From: Rhizobium sp. BK316
Lineage (GTDB): Bacteria; Pseudomonadota; Alphaproteobacteria; Rhizobiales; Rhizobiaceae
Direction of reading: 5' to 3'
Assembly: GCF_014193695.1 (NCBI RefSeq)
Contig: NZ_JACHZR010000003.1
Coordinates: 744,001-808,000 of the forward strand
DNA: 64,000 bases
A model generated the notes under the pieces. It worked only from the letters and a program-made list of their open reading frames with translations, had not been told where the DNA came from and did no database searches. Made by a program: the position numbers and the translations under genes. Below, piece after piece: positions 7,775 through 15,235 of this stretch; the stretch's first letter is position 1; every line of letters starts with the position of its first letter.

Positions 7775-9078
7775 GCGGGTTGCTGATCGCCGCACCATCC
7801 TCGGGTTCCGGCAAGACGACGGTGACACTCGGGCTGCTTCGGGCGCTGCGCAATCGCGGCGTGGCGGTGGCGCCCGGCAAGGCCGGGCCTGATTATATCG
7901 ACCCGGCCTTTCATGCGGCGGCAAGCGGCACGCTCTGCCTGAATTTCGATCCCTGGGGCATGCGGCCGGAACTGATTTCGGCCAATGCGACGCTGCACCG
8001 TTCCGGCGACCGGGTGCTGCTCATCGAGGGCATGATGGGCCTGTTCGACGGCGCTGCGGACGGGCGCGGCACGGCGGCAGAACTCGCCGCACAGCTCGGG
8101 CTTTCCGTGGTGCTCGTGGTCGACGCCTCGCGGCTGTCGCAGTCGGTGGCGCCGCTCGTCAGCGGCTTTGCCGGGTTCCGCGCCGATGTACGCATTGCCG
8201 GCGTCATCCTGAACAAGGTCGGCAGCGACCGGCATGAGGCGATGCTGCGCCAGGCGCTGGAGGCGATCCGCATGCCAGTTGTCGCCGTCATCCGCAAGGA
8301 TGCGATGCTCGCCCTACCGGAGCGGCATCTCGGGCTGGTACAGGCGGGTGAGCATGCGGCGCTCGACGCGTTCATCGATTATGCCGCCAATGCCGTCTCC
8401 GAAGAGTGCAATTTCGAGTTCCTGCTGCGCATCGCGCGTCAGGGCATGAACCGCCCGTCGGCTGCCAATATCGCCCGGCTGATGCCCTTCGGCCGGCACA
8501 TTGCCGTTGCCCGCGATATCGCCTTTGCCTTCTGCTACGAGCATATGCTGCTCGGCTGGCGGCGGCGCGGGGCAGAGATTTCTTTCTTCTCGCCGCTGGC
8601 GGATGAAGCGCCGGCAGAGAGTGCCGATGCGATCTATCTTCCGGGCGGTTATCCCGAGCTGCATGCCGGCAGGCTTTCGGCCTCGCAGAATTTTGCCGCG
8701 GCGATGAAAGCTGCGGCGGCGCGCGGCGTGCGCATCTATGGCGAATGCGGCGGCTACATGGTGCTCGGCGAGGGCCTGATCGACGGGGGAGGCGTGCGCC
8801 ATGAAATGCTCGGCCTGCTGCCGGTCGTCACCAGCTACGAGACGCGCAAGCGGCATCTCGGCTACCGGCGCGTGACGCCGCTCGCGAGCGGCTTCTTCGA
8901 CAAGCCGATGACGGCGCATGAATTCCACTATTCGACGATCGTTTCCGAAGGGGAGGCCGACCGGCTTTTCGCCACGCAGGATGCGCTCGGCAACGATCTC
9001 GGCCTAGCCGGCTTGCGGCGCGGGCAGGTGGCCGGCTCCTACATGCATCTGATCGATCTTGCGGGAGCAGCCGCATGA
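7771..9078 (+). CDS. cobB: Hydrogenobyrinic acid a,c-diamide synthase CobB
   Basis: A 435-residue glutamine-dependent amidotransferase that amidates the a and c side chains of hydrogenobyrinic acid using ATP. The dethiobiotin-synthetase-like ATP-binding domain starts with APSSGSGKTTVTLG (P-loop near residues 10-17) and continues with PGKAGPDYIDPAFHAAASG. The C-terminal class I glutaminase-like domain has its nucleophile in YGECGGYMVLG (Cys326). The start at 7771 follows GGGAGAGCGC and overlaps the cobA stop; an open extension upstream is just cobA in another frame. The stop overlaps cobC by ATGA. Confidence 0.96.
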   Translation: MSGLLIAAPSSGSGKTTVTLGLLRALRNRGVAVAPGKAGPDYIDPAFHAAASGTLCLNFDPWGMRPELISANATLHRSGDRVLLIEGMMGLFDGAADGRGTAAELAAQLGLSVVLVVDASRLSQSVAPLVSGFAGFRADVRIAGVILNKVGSDRHEAMLRQALEAIRMPVVAVIRKDAMLALPERHLGLVQAGEHAALDAFIDYAANAVSEECNFEFLLRIARQGMNRPSAANIARLMPFGRHIAVARDIAFAFCYEHMLLGWRRRGAEISFFSPLADEAPAESADAIYLPGGYPELHAGRLSASQNFAAAMKAAAARGVRIYGECGGYMVLGEGLIDGGGVRHEMLGLLPVVTSYETRKRHLGYRRVTPLASGFFDKPMTAHEFHYSTIVSEGEADRLFATQDALGNDLGLAGLRRGQVAGSYMHLIDLAGAAA

Positions 9079-10076
9079 ATGCGCCGATCGTGCATGGCGG
9101 CGGCATCACCGCGGCGGCAGCAAGCTTCGGCGGCCAGTTGGAGGATTGGCTGGATCTTTCGACCGGCATCAATCCCAACCCGGCAGCATTGCCGGAGATT
9201 CCCGCAGGGGCTTGGCATCGGCTGCCGGACCGGCATCTGATCGAGACCGCGCGACATGCGGCGCGGGATCATTATCGCAGTGGCGCGATCCTGCCGCTTC
9301 CGGTCCCCGGCACGCAATCGGTCATCCAGCTTCTGCCGCGGCTCGTCGAGCGGGGCAGAAAAGTTGCGATCCTGTCGCCGACCTATGGGGAATATGCGCG
9401 GGCCTTTGGTGCTGCGGGTTTTGCTGTCGATGCGGTCGGCGATATCGAGGATATCGGTCCGGAGCATGGGCTGGCCGTAGTCGTCAACCCGAACAATCCG
9501 GATGGCCGGATATACGCGGCCGATAGGCTGGAAGCGCTGCACGAGCGGCTGAAGGCGGGCGGCGGTTTTCTCGTGGTCGACGAGGCTTTCGGCGATACGA
9601 GCCCGGAGGCCAGCCTTGCGCTCCGCGCGTCGGCGCTTTCGAACCTCGTCATCTTCCGCTCCTTCGGCAAGTTCTTCGGGCTTGCAGGACTGAGGCTCGG
9701 CTTTGCCATTGCGCGGGGCGATATTCTCGCTCGCTTCGAGGACTGGCTCGGTCCCTGGGCGGTATCGGGGCCGGCGCTGTCGCTTGCGGGCTCGCTGCTG
9801 AATTCGGATGTCTCCGCGATTGCCGGCTCGATTGCAGAGCGCCATCGGGGGCTTCATGCCGTTCTTGCCGGCGCCGGCCTTGCCATTGCGGGCGGCACGC
9901 CGCTGTTCACGCTCGTTGCCGACGCCAGAGCCGGTGACGTTTACACGACTCTCTGCCGCCATCATATTCTCGTCCGCCGGTTCGATTACGCGCCGGACTG
10001 GCTGCGCTTCGGCCTAACGCCTGGCGCTGCTGATGACGCGAGACTGGCTGCGGCCCTTCGGAGCTTTGAGCGATGA
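9075..10076 (+). CDS. cobC: CobC, threonine-phosphate decarboxylase-like PLP enzyme
   Basis: A 333-residue fold-type I aminotransferase family protein. CobC is needed to produce or attach the (R)-1-amino-2-propanol phosphate arm of cobalamin, as CobD does in Salmonella. The PLP-binding Lys is in SFGKFFGLAGLRLGFA (Lys199), preceded by VVNPNNPDGR and FLVVDEAFGD. The N-terminus HGGGITAAAASFGGQLEDWLDLSTGINP is the family hallmark. It overlaps cobB and cobD by ATGA at each end, so all four cob genes are translationally coupled. Confidence 0.94.
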   Translation: MNAPIVHGGGITAAAASFGGQLEDWLDLSTGINPNPAALPEIPAGAWHRLPDRHLIETARHAARDHYRSGAILPLPVPGTQSVIQLLPRLVERGRKVAILSPTYGEYARAFGAAGFAVDAVGDIEDIGPEHGLAVVVNPNNPDGRIYAADRLEALHERLKAGGGFLVVDEAFGDTSPEASLALRASALSNLVIFRSFGKFFGLAGLRLGFAIARGDILARFEDWLGPWAVSGPALSLAGSLLNSDVSAIAGSIAERHRGLHAVLAGAGLAIAGGTPLFTLVADARAGDVYTTLCRHHILVRRFDYAPDWLRFGLTPGAADDARLAAALRSFER

Positions 10077-11053
10077 GTTTGGATGAACATTTTCTTGTGC
10101 TGGTTCTGGCGCTGCTGCTCGACCGCATCGTCGGCGATCCGCAATGGCTGTGGCTGCGGGTGCCGCATCCGGTTGCGATCTTCGGCCGGGCGATCGGCTA
10201 TTTCGACCAGCATTTCAACCGCGAGAGCCTGAGCAAGGCGCAGCGCCGGCAGAATGGCGTGGTGGCGATAACAGCGCTTTCGGCGCTTGCTGTGGTCACC
10301 GGGCTGGTGCTGCACTGGTTCCTCATGCTCTTCGGCCCGGTCGGCATCCTGCTCGAAGTCTTCTGCGTGGCGATCTTCCTGGCGCAGAAGAGTCTGTCGG
10401 ACCATGTCGCGGCGGTTGCCACGGCGCTGAAAGCCGAAGGCCTCGTCGGCGGGCGCAAGGCGGTGTCGCGCATCGTCGGGCGCGATCCGGAAACGCTGGA
10501 TGAGCCGGGCGTCTGTCGCGCAGCGATCGAGAGCCTGGCGGAGAATTTCTCCGATGGCGTGGTGGCGCCGGCTCTCTGGTATGCGATCTTCGGCCTGCCG
10601 GGACTGTTTTTCTACAAGATGCTGAATACGGCGGATTCGATGATCGGCCACCGATCGGAAAAATATGTCGATTTCGGCTGGGCTTCGGCCCGTCTCGACG
10701 ATATCGCCAACTGGCCGGCCGCTCGTCTTTCCATTCTGCTGATCGCCGTCGGCGCCGGCATCCGCCGCGGCACATCGGCCTTCCGCGAATCCTTCCGTGT
10801 CGGCATCCGCGACGGCAAGCTGCATCGCTCGCCGAATTCCGGCCGCCCGGAAGCGGCGATGGCAGGGGCGCTCGATCTCCAGCTTGCCGGCCCGCGTGTT
10901 TATTCGGGTATGGTCGTGCGCGAGCCGATGATCAACGGCACGGGCCGGGATGTGGCGACGGCTGATGATGTCGAGGACGGGATTTTGGTTTTCCAGGCGA
11001 GCTGCATGGCGCTGACGCTGCTCGCTTTCGTGGCCTTCGTCTGCCTGCTTTAG
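10073..11053 (+). CDS. cobD: Adenosylcobinamide-phosphate synthase CobD (CbiB)
   Basis: A 326-residue integral membrane protein that joins the aminopropanol (phosphate) arm to adenosylcobyric acid. Family features: LDRIVGDPQWLWLRVPHPVAIFGR split near residues 12-40, ESLAENFSDGVVAPALWYAIFG, FYKMLNTADSMIGHR, and RSPNSGRPEAAMAGAL near the C-terminus. Four to five hydrophobic segments are visible. It is the last gene of the cobA-B-C-D operon and ends 8 bases from the convergent MFS gene. Confidence 0.95.
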   Translation: MSLDEHFLVLVLALLLDRIVGDPQWLWLRVPHPVAIFGRAIGYFDQHFNRESLSKAQRRQNGVVAITALSALAVVTGLVLHWFLMLFGPVGILLEVFCVAIFLAQKSLSDHVAAVATALKAEGLVGGRKAVSRIVGRDPETLDEPGVCRAAIESLAENFSDGVVAPALWYAIFGLPGLFFYKMLNTADSMIGHRSEKYVDFGWASARLDDIANWPAARLSILLIAVGAGIRRGTSAFRESFRVGIRDGKLHRSPNSGRPEAAMAGALDLQLAGPRVYSGMVVREPMINGTGRDVATADDVEDGILVFQASCMALTLLAFVAFVCLL

Positions 11054-11061
11054 GCTCGCTG

Positions 11062-12264
11062 TCAGCCCAGCCTTTTCTTCGCCATCAGCAATACCGCCAG
11101 TGCACCGCTCAGCAGGCCGAGCGACAGCGGCAGGCCCTGGTGGCCTATCATCTGCATCGCGATGCCAGTCGCGGGTGAGCCAACGATGCCGCCGAGGCCC
11201 CAGACCAGGGCGAAGGCGGCGTTGCCGGCGATGAGGGACTGGCCGGTGAAGCGCTCGCCGAGCTGGATCAGCGACAGAGTGTAGATGCCGAAGGAGACGC
11301 CGCCCCAGACGAAGACCAGTGGCCAGATGAGCCAGGTATCGAAGACGACCGGTAAAAGCAGGCAGCCGGCGAGGCAGGCGAGGACGCAGCGGAGCAGGGT
11401 GTGGCGCGAGCCGAGGTTTTCGGCGATGCGGCCGAGCACGATCTGCAGCATGGCATTGCCTGCGATGAAACAGGTGATCAGCGAGGCGATGCGCTGTTCG
11501 GTGCCGTCGAGGGCGGCGCCGTAGACGGCGAAGAGCGCGAGCAGGATCTGCTCGAAACCAGCAGCGACGAAAACGGCAAAGAGCAGGAGCGGCGCCAGCT
11601 TGAAGAAGCCGCCGACCGATGTGGCTTCGCCTTCTCGCGGCATGGCCGGCAGGCGAGGGGTGACCGCATGCACGATCAGGCCGCAGGCAAGGAAGGCTGC
11701 GATGCCGATCAGGAAGGGCGGCCAGCCCTCGGTGCCGGCGAGGCCGAGCGAAAGCGGACCGATGGCAAAGCCTCCCGAAACGATCGAGGAATAGAGGCCC
11801 ATGATGCGGCCCCGGCGCGCTGCGGGCGTGATGGCGAGCAGCCACGTCTCGCTGATGACGTAAAGCGGATTGGCGAAGAAGCCGAGCAGGAAGCGCAGCG
11901 GCATCCAGGCCCAGATATCTTGTATCGCGGCAATGGCGATCAGGCTCAGCGCTGCGAGGATCGAGCAGAGGATGGCAAGCCTGATGGCGCCGACGCGGCG
12001 CGACAGGGCGGGAATGAAGGGGGCCGAGACGATGAAGCCGGTTGGTGTCATCGCCGCCGACAGGCCGATCAGGCCGGATGGGATGCCCTGCCGCTCGAGG
12101 ATGAAGCTCAGAAGTGGATATGTCAGGCCCTGCGCCATGGCAAAGACCGAGACCGTCGCGATGATGCCTGTCATCGCGGCCCATGGGAGGCGCGCGCCCT
12201 GCGGCAGTGTCGTGGCGAGCCGGTCGATTGTTGCGGTTCGGGGAAACTGGCGATCGTCTGTCAT
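11062..12264 (-). CDS. MFS transporter (YcaD-like)
   Basis: A 400-residue protein with about twelve hydrophobic segments. RGRIMGLYSSIVSGGFAIGP after the fourth or fifth helix and the RVGAIR loop after helix two are typical of the major facilitator superfamily, closest in style to the YcaD/arabinose-efflux branch. The N-terminal 30 residues are cytoplasmic. It lies 13 bases downstream of a DUF1127 gene on the same strand, probably in one transcript, and converges on cobD. The substrate is unknown. Confidence 0.88.
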   Translation of the reverse strand: MTDDRQFPRTATIDRLATTLPQGARLPWAAMTGIIATVSVFAMAQGLTYPLLSFILERQGIPSGLIGLSAAMTPTGFIVSAPFIPALSRRVGAIRLAILCSILAALSLIAIAAIQDIWAWMPLRFLLGFFANPLYVISETWLLAITPAARRGRIMGLYSSIVSGGFAIGPLSLGLAGTEGWPPFLIGIAAFLACGLIVHAVTPRLPAMPREGEATSVGGFFKLAPLLLFAVFVAAGFEQILLALFAVYGAALDGTEQRIASLITCFIAGNAMLQIVLGRIAENLGSRHTLLRCVLACLAGCLLLPVVFDTWLIWPLVFVWGGVSFGIYTLSLIQLGERFTGQSLIAGNAAFALVWGLGGIVGSPATGIAMQMIGHQGLPLSLGLLSGALAVLLMAKKRLG

Positions 12265-12277
12265 CGCGGCATTTGCC

Positions 12278-12502
12278 TCATACGCGCCAGAAGAACCCAG
12301 TGGCCTCTGACCCTGCCTGTTGCTGCGTCAGGCCGATGTCATCGAGCAGGGCAGGGCTGATCTTCGACCTTTGGTTCCGCTCCCGGCGGATGCGGAAGCG
12401 CCAGAACCAGCGCACGATGACGCTTCGCAGAACGATCAGGCCATGATGCCTGTGCGACGGTCTGCGATGCGAGGCGCATGCAAGAGTGCAGCAATCGCTC
12501 AT
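12278..12502 (-). CDS. DUF1127 small basic protein
   Basis: A 74-residue Arg-rich protein whose C-terminal half (VLRSVIVRWFWRFRIRRER, then SPALLDDIGLTQQQ) matches the DUF1127/YjiS-like motif common in alphaproteobacteria. Short DUF1127 proteins have been linked to RNA turnover and phosphate or carbon metabolism in Agrobacterium and Rhodobacter. The ATG at 12502 is preferred because GGAGG lies 6 bases upstream; a TTG two codons earlier is less likely. It sits directly upstream of the MFS gene. Confidence 0.75.
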   Translation of the reverse strand: MSDCCTLACASHRRPSHRHHGLIVLRSVIVRWFWRFRIRRERNQRSKISPALLDDIGLTQQQAGSEATGFFWRV

Positions 12503-12631
12503 GATCAACCTCCATCAGGTTTGAAGGTTTAAAACCTTCGATTTCGAACGAGGCCGGAGTCTGGAGGATGCGGCGAGTGCCGTAATTAAGCGCCTCCAAA
12601 AAGTTCTCAAAAATTTCCAAAGGTATAGAAA

Positions 12632-12649
12632 GGTATCCATCTGGCTACC
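12632..12649. promoter_or_regulatory. Candidate ArsR operator, distal (imperfect)
   Basis: GGTATCCATCTGGCTACC is an imperfect inverted repeat that matches the better copy at 12680-12697, with the centres 48 bases apart. It lies just upstream of a TTGACA hexamer. Confidence 0.6.
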
Positions 12650-12653
12650 TATG

Positions 12654-12682
12654 TTGACAGTGGGGCCTCCCTGTGGTTAGGT
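12654..12682 (+). promoter_or_regulatory. Candidate promoter of arsR-SRPBCC
   Basis: TTGACA (12654-12659) is separated by 17 bases from TTAGGT (12677-12682), a weak -10. A start about 7 bases downstream would coincide with the arsR ATG at 12689, so the mRNA may be leaderless; no good ribosome-binding site precedes the ATG. Confidence 0.5.
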
Positions 12683-12697
12683 AGCCATATGGCTACG
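12680..12697. promoter_or_regulatory. Candidate ArsR operator, proximal (near-perfect palindrome)
   Basis: GTAGCCATATGGCTAC at 12681-12696 is a perfect 16-base palindrome. It overlaps the -10 region and contains the arsR start codon, which is ideal for autorepression. Confidence 0.7.
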
Positions 12698-13015
12698 TAT
12701 GAACCCAACCTGCCACGCATTTTTGGCGCTCTCTCCGATCCGACGCGGCTCGCAGTCGTCGAAAGACTTGTGAAGGGGCCTGCGTCAGTCTCCGAGCTAT
12801 CCGAACCCTTTGACCTGGCGCGTCCCTCCTTTCTCAAACACCTGCGGGTTCTCGAAGAGGCCGAGCTTGTAACATCTGTCAAACTGGGTCGGGTTCGAAC
12901 CGTCAGTCTCGCGCCGGATGCGCTGGGTTGGGTCGAGTCATGGGTGCACGAGCATCGCCGGGCCTTGGAAGGCAACCTCGATCGCCTGGCCACGTTTCTT
13001 AATCAGGAGCAATGA
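12689..13015 (+). CDS. ArsR/SmtB-family transcriptional regulator
   Basis: A 108-residue winged-helix protein: IFGALSDPTRLAVVERLV starts the fold, ASVSELSEPFDLARPSFLKH is the recognition helix-turn-helix, and LGRVRTVSLAPDAL is the wing. No clear metal-binding Cys pair is present, which fits the non-metal subgroup that controls SRPBCC/AHSA1 genes. It overlaps no gene but ends one base before the downstream SRPBCC gene, so the two form an operon. The palindromes at 12632-12649 and 12680-12697 suggest it represses itself. Confidence 0.9.
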   Translation: MATYEPNLPRIFGALSDPTRLAVVERLVKGPASVSELSEPFDLARPSFLKHLRVLEEAELVTSVKLGRVRTVSLAPDALGWVESWVHEHRRALEGNLDRLATFLNQEQ

Positions 13016-13016
13016 G

Positions 13017-13472
13017 ATGACAAATCCAAAGCAAGTTCACGAAACGATCGTGATCGAACGCGTCCTGCCGAATTGCCGTGACCATGTCTGGTCTGCCTGG
13101 GCGTTGATGGAAAAGAAGAAAGCGTGGCTCGGCCAGGGCATGACCAAACTGGAGTTCTGGCCAGGCGGGGCCGAGCATCTGACGCACATCTCGGATATGG
13201 GCACGCATACCAACGAAACCCGGTATTTCGAGATTGCGGACCGCGAACGGATCGTCTTCGCCTATTCGATGGCGCTGAACGGGAGAATCCATTCAGTGTC
13301 GCTCGCCACCGTCACATTTGCGGACCACGGCGGTGGCACCCGACTGACCTATACCGAACAAATGTGCGTCATTCCGCCAAGCGACGGTGCCGAAGGCCGC
13401 AAGCATGGATGGACGGCATTGCTGAAGGCGCTGGAGGAGTTTTTGGCCACCGATACGATGGTGTCGGCGTGA
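13017..13472 (+). CDS. SRPBCC (AHSA1-like) domain protein
   Basis: A 151-residue protein with the START/SRPBCC fold of the AHSA1 family: IVIERVLPNCRDHVWSAWA, WPGGAEHLTHISDMGTHTNE, then TRLTYTEQM and GRKHGWTALLKALEEFL at the end, all typical of the small bacterial AHSA1 proteins that accompany ArsR regulators. A hydrophobic cavity is expected but the ligand is unknown. The ATG at 13017 is preceded by AGGAGCAATGAG, and it starts immediately after the arsR stop. Confidence 0.88.
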   Translation: MTNPKQVHETIVIERVLPNCRDHVWSAWALMEKKKAWLGQGMTKLEFWPGGAEHLTHISDMGTHTNETRYFEIADRERIVFAYSMALNGRIHSVSLATVTFADHGGGTRLTYTEQMCVIPPSDGAEGRKHGWTALLKALEEFLATDTMVSA

Positions 13473-13491
13473 CCCATCAGGACAAAAGGAC

Positions 13492-14400
13492 ATGACCGCC
13501 TCATCTTCCTTTCTCGGCCTTCCCCATCGCCTCGCCGATGGCCGCACGCCGCAGGCGGTGATCTTCTCGGCCGCTCACGGCAGCACCTATCCCGGCAAGG
13601 ACAGCAGCGGCTATGCGCTCGCCCCCGATGCCATTCGGGCTGCGAGCCAGGAGGATGCCGGTCTCATCGAGCATTGGGATTTCGATTTCGGCGGCCCGCT
13701 CTTTGCCGGCGGGCCGGTCTCCTGCGTCGATGCCGGCGAGATCGAGACCAGAATGCATGACAATGAAGGCAACAGGGCGCTGATCGAGGCGAAGACGCGT
13801 GAGATCCTGGCCTTGCCGGCTGTGCCTATCCTGATCGGCGGCGATGATTCCGTACCCATTCCCTTCCTTGCGGGGTTCGCGGATCACGGACCGGTCTGGG
13901 TCCTGCAGATCGATGCCCATATCGACTGGCGCGACGAGCTCCATGGCGAGCGCTACGGCTATTCGAACCCGATGCGACGGGTCAGCGAGATGCCGCATGT
14001 CGCCGGCATCGTGCAGGTCGGCATGCGCGGCGTCGGCAGCGCGCGCCTGAGCGAGATCGAAGCGGCGTTGCGCTATGGCAGCCACCTCGTGACCGCCCGT
14101 GAAATCCATGCCGCCGGCGTCGAAGCCGCCTTGCTGCATATTCCCGAGGGCGCGCAAGTGGTCGTCACGCTCGATTGCGATGGCCTTGATCCCGGCATCA
14201 TGCCGGGCGTGGCGGCGCGAACCCCCGGCGGGCTCACCTACACGCAGGTGATCGACCTGATCGCCGGTCTCGGCAGGCGGGCGCGCATTGCCGGCTTCGA
14301 CCTCGTGGAGCTTTATCCACCGGCCGACATTGACGGCCTGTCGGCGCTGACAGCATCGCGCCTGCTCGTCAACGCGATCGGCGCCATCGTCCGGCAGTGA
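13492..14400 (+). CDS. Ureohydrolase (agmatinase/arginase family)
   Basis: A 302-residue binuclear-metal hydrolase family member, expected to remove urea from a guanidino compound. Metal-ligand motifs are present: DAHIDWRD (Asp141, His143, Asp145) and TLDCDGLDP (Asp228, Asp230). The first motif, normally GGDHS, reads GGDDS here (Asp119 in place of the His), so one manganese ligand is changed. Substrates in this family include agmatine, arginine, guanidinobutyrate and proclavaminate; the sequence does not decide between them. A GGACAAAAGGAC stretch precedes the ATG. It is 19 bases downstream of the SRPBCC gene and may be cotranscribed. Confidence 0.88.
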   Translation: MTASSSFLGLPHRLADGRTPQAVIFSAAHGSTYPGKDSSGYALAPDAIRAASQEDAGLIEHWDFDFGGPLFAGGPVSCVDAGEIETRMHDNEGNRALIEAKTREILALPAVPILIGGDDSVPIPFLAGFADHGPVWVLQIDAHIDWRDELHGERYGYSNPMRRVSEMPHVAGIVQVGMRGVGSARLSEIEAALRYGSHLVTAREIHAAGVEAALLHIPEGAQVVVTLDCDGLDPGIMPGVAARTPGGLTYTQVIDLIAGLGRRARIAGFDLVELYPPADIDGLSALTASRLLVNAIGAIVRQ

Positions 14401-14433
14401 AACCAGGCGTTCTCTCGCGACATATGGGGTCGA

Positions 14434-15096
14434 TCAAAGGCTGCTTTGCCCGAGGCGTGGCTCCGTCCCTGACAGCAGTCGCCGGATATTGGCGCGATGG
14501 CGAAGGATGACGTATAGGCCGCCTGCGATCACCAGCAACCGATAGGGCAACGGCTGATCGAGGCCGCAGACGAGGGCGATGGCCGTCAATGCCGCGAGCA
14601 TCGAACTCAGGGAAACAATCCGAAAGGCCGCCAGCGCAACGCCAAAAACCACGGCGGCACCCACGCCGACAGGCCAGGACATCGCCAGCAACACGCCGAG
14701 CCCCGTCGCAGCCGACTTGCCTCCCGTAAAGTTCAGCCAGATCGAACGGCCATGCCCCAACAGCACGCCAAGGCCAGCCAGGCAAACAGCCCAAGGCTCA
14801 AAGCTTTGCAGATCAGACGCTGCCGGCGGGATGCCTGACGAGACTGTCGAGAACCAGAGATAAAACCAGCGGGCGAAGACGACTGCTGCCACACCTTTCA
14901 GCACGTCGATCAGCAGAACCGCCAGCGCAGGCCATTTGCCCAGGGTTCGCAATACGTTGGTTGCTCCGGTGGACCTGGAGCCGTGCTCGCGGATATCGAT
15001 ACCCTCCAGCAGTTTTCCAGCCAGATAGCCCGTGGGTAAGGAGCCGAGGAGATAAGCGATCGCTGGTCCAACCAGACTTGCTATCCAGAAAACCAT
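14434..15096 (-). CDS. plsY: Glycerol-3-phosphate acyltransferase PlsY
   Basis: A 220-residue inner-membrane enzyme that acylates glycerol-3-phosphate from acyl-phosphate, the first step of phospholipid synthesis. Motifs: LLGSLPTGYLAGKLLEGID, GSRSTGATNVLRTLG, LIDVLKGVAAV, and GHGRSIWLNFTGGKSAATGLG. The ATG at 15096 is selected because GAGGAGG sits 5 bases upstream; an earlier in-frame ATG seven codons before is not supported. It is convergent with the ureohydrolase and divergent from the winged-helix/TPR gene. A second plsY may exist elsewhere, since rhizobial genomes often carry paralogues. Confidence 0.92.
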   Translation of the reverse strand: MVFWIASLVGPAIAYLLGSLPTGYLAGKLLEGIDIREHGSRSTGATNVLRTLGKWPALAVLLIDVLKGVAAVVFARWFYLWFSTVSSGIPPAASDLQSFEPWAVCLAGLGVLLGHGRSIWLNFTGGKSAATGLGVLLAMSWPVGVGAAVVFGVALAAFRIVSLSSMLAALTAIALVCGLDQPLPYRLLVIAGGLYVILRHRANIRRLLSGTEPRLGQSSL

Positions 15097-15235
15097 GGGA
15101 ACCTCCTCGACGCTCAATTTTCAGGTGGTCATTATTTCGGTATCGCCGCCACCATCTGCTGCAGGATTACACGGATCGCCTCCTCGATGCCAAGCGCGGT
15201 TCCAACCCCGCATGAAAGCCTCTAGGATACGCGCC

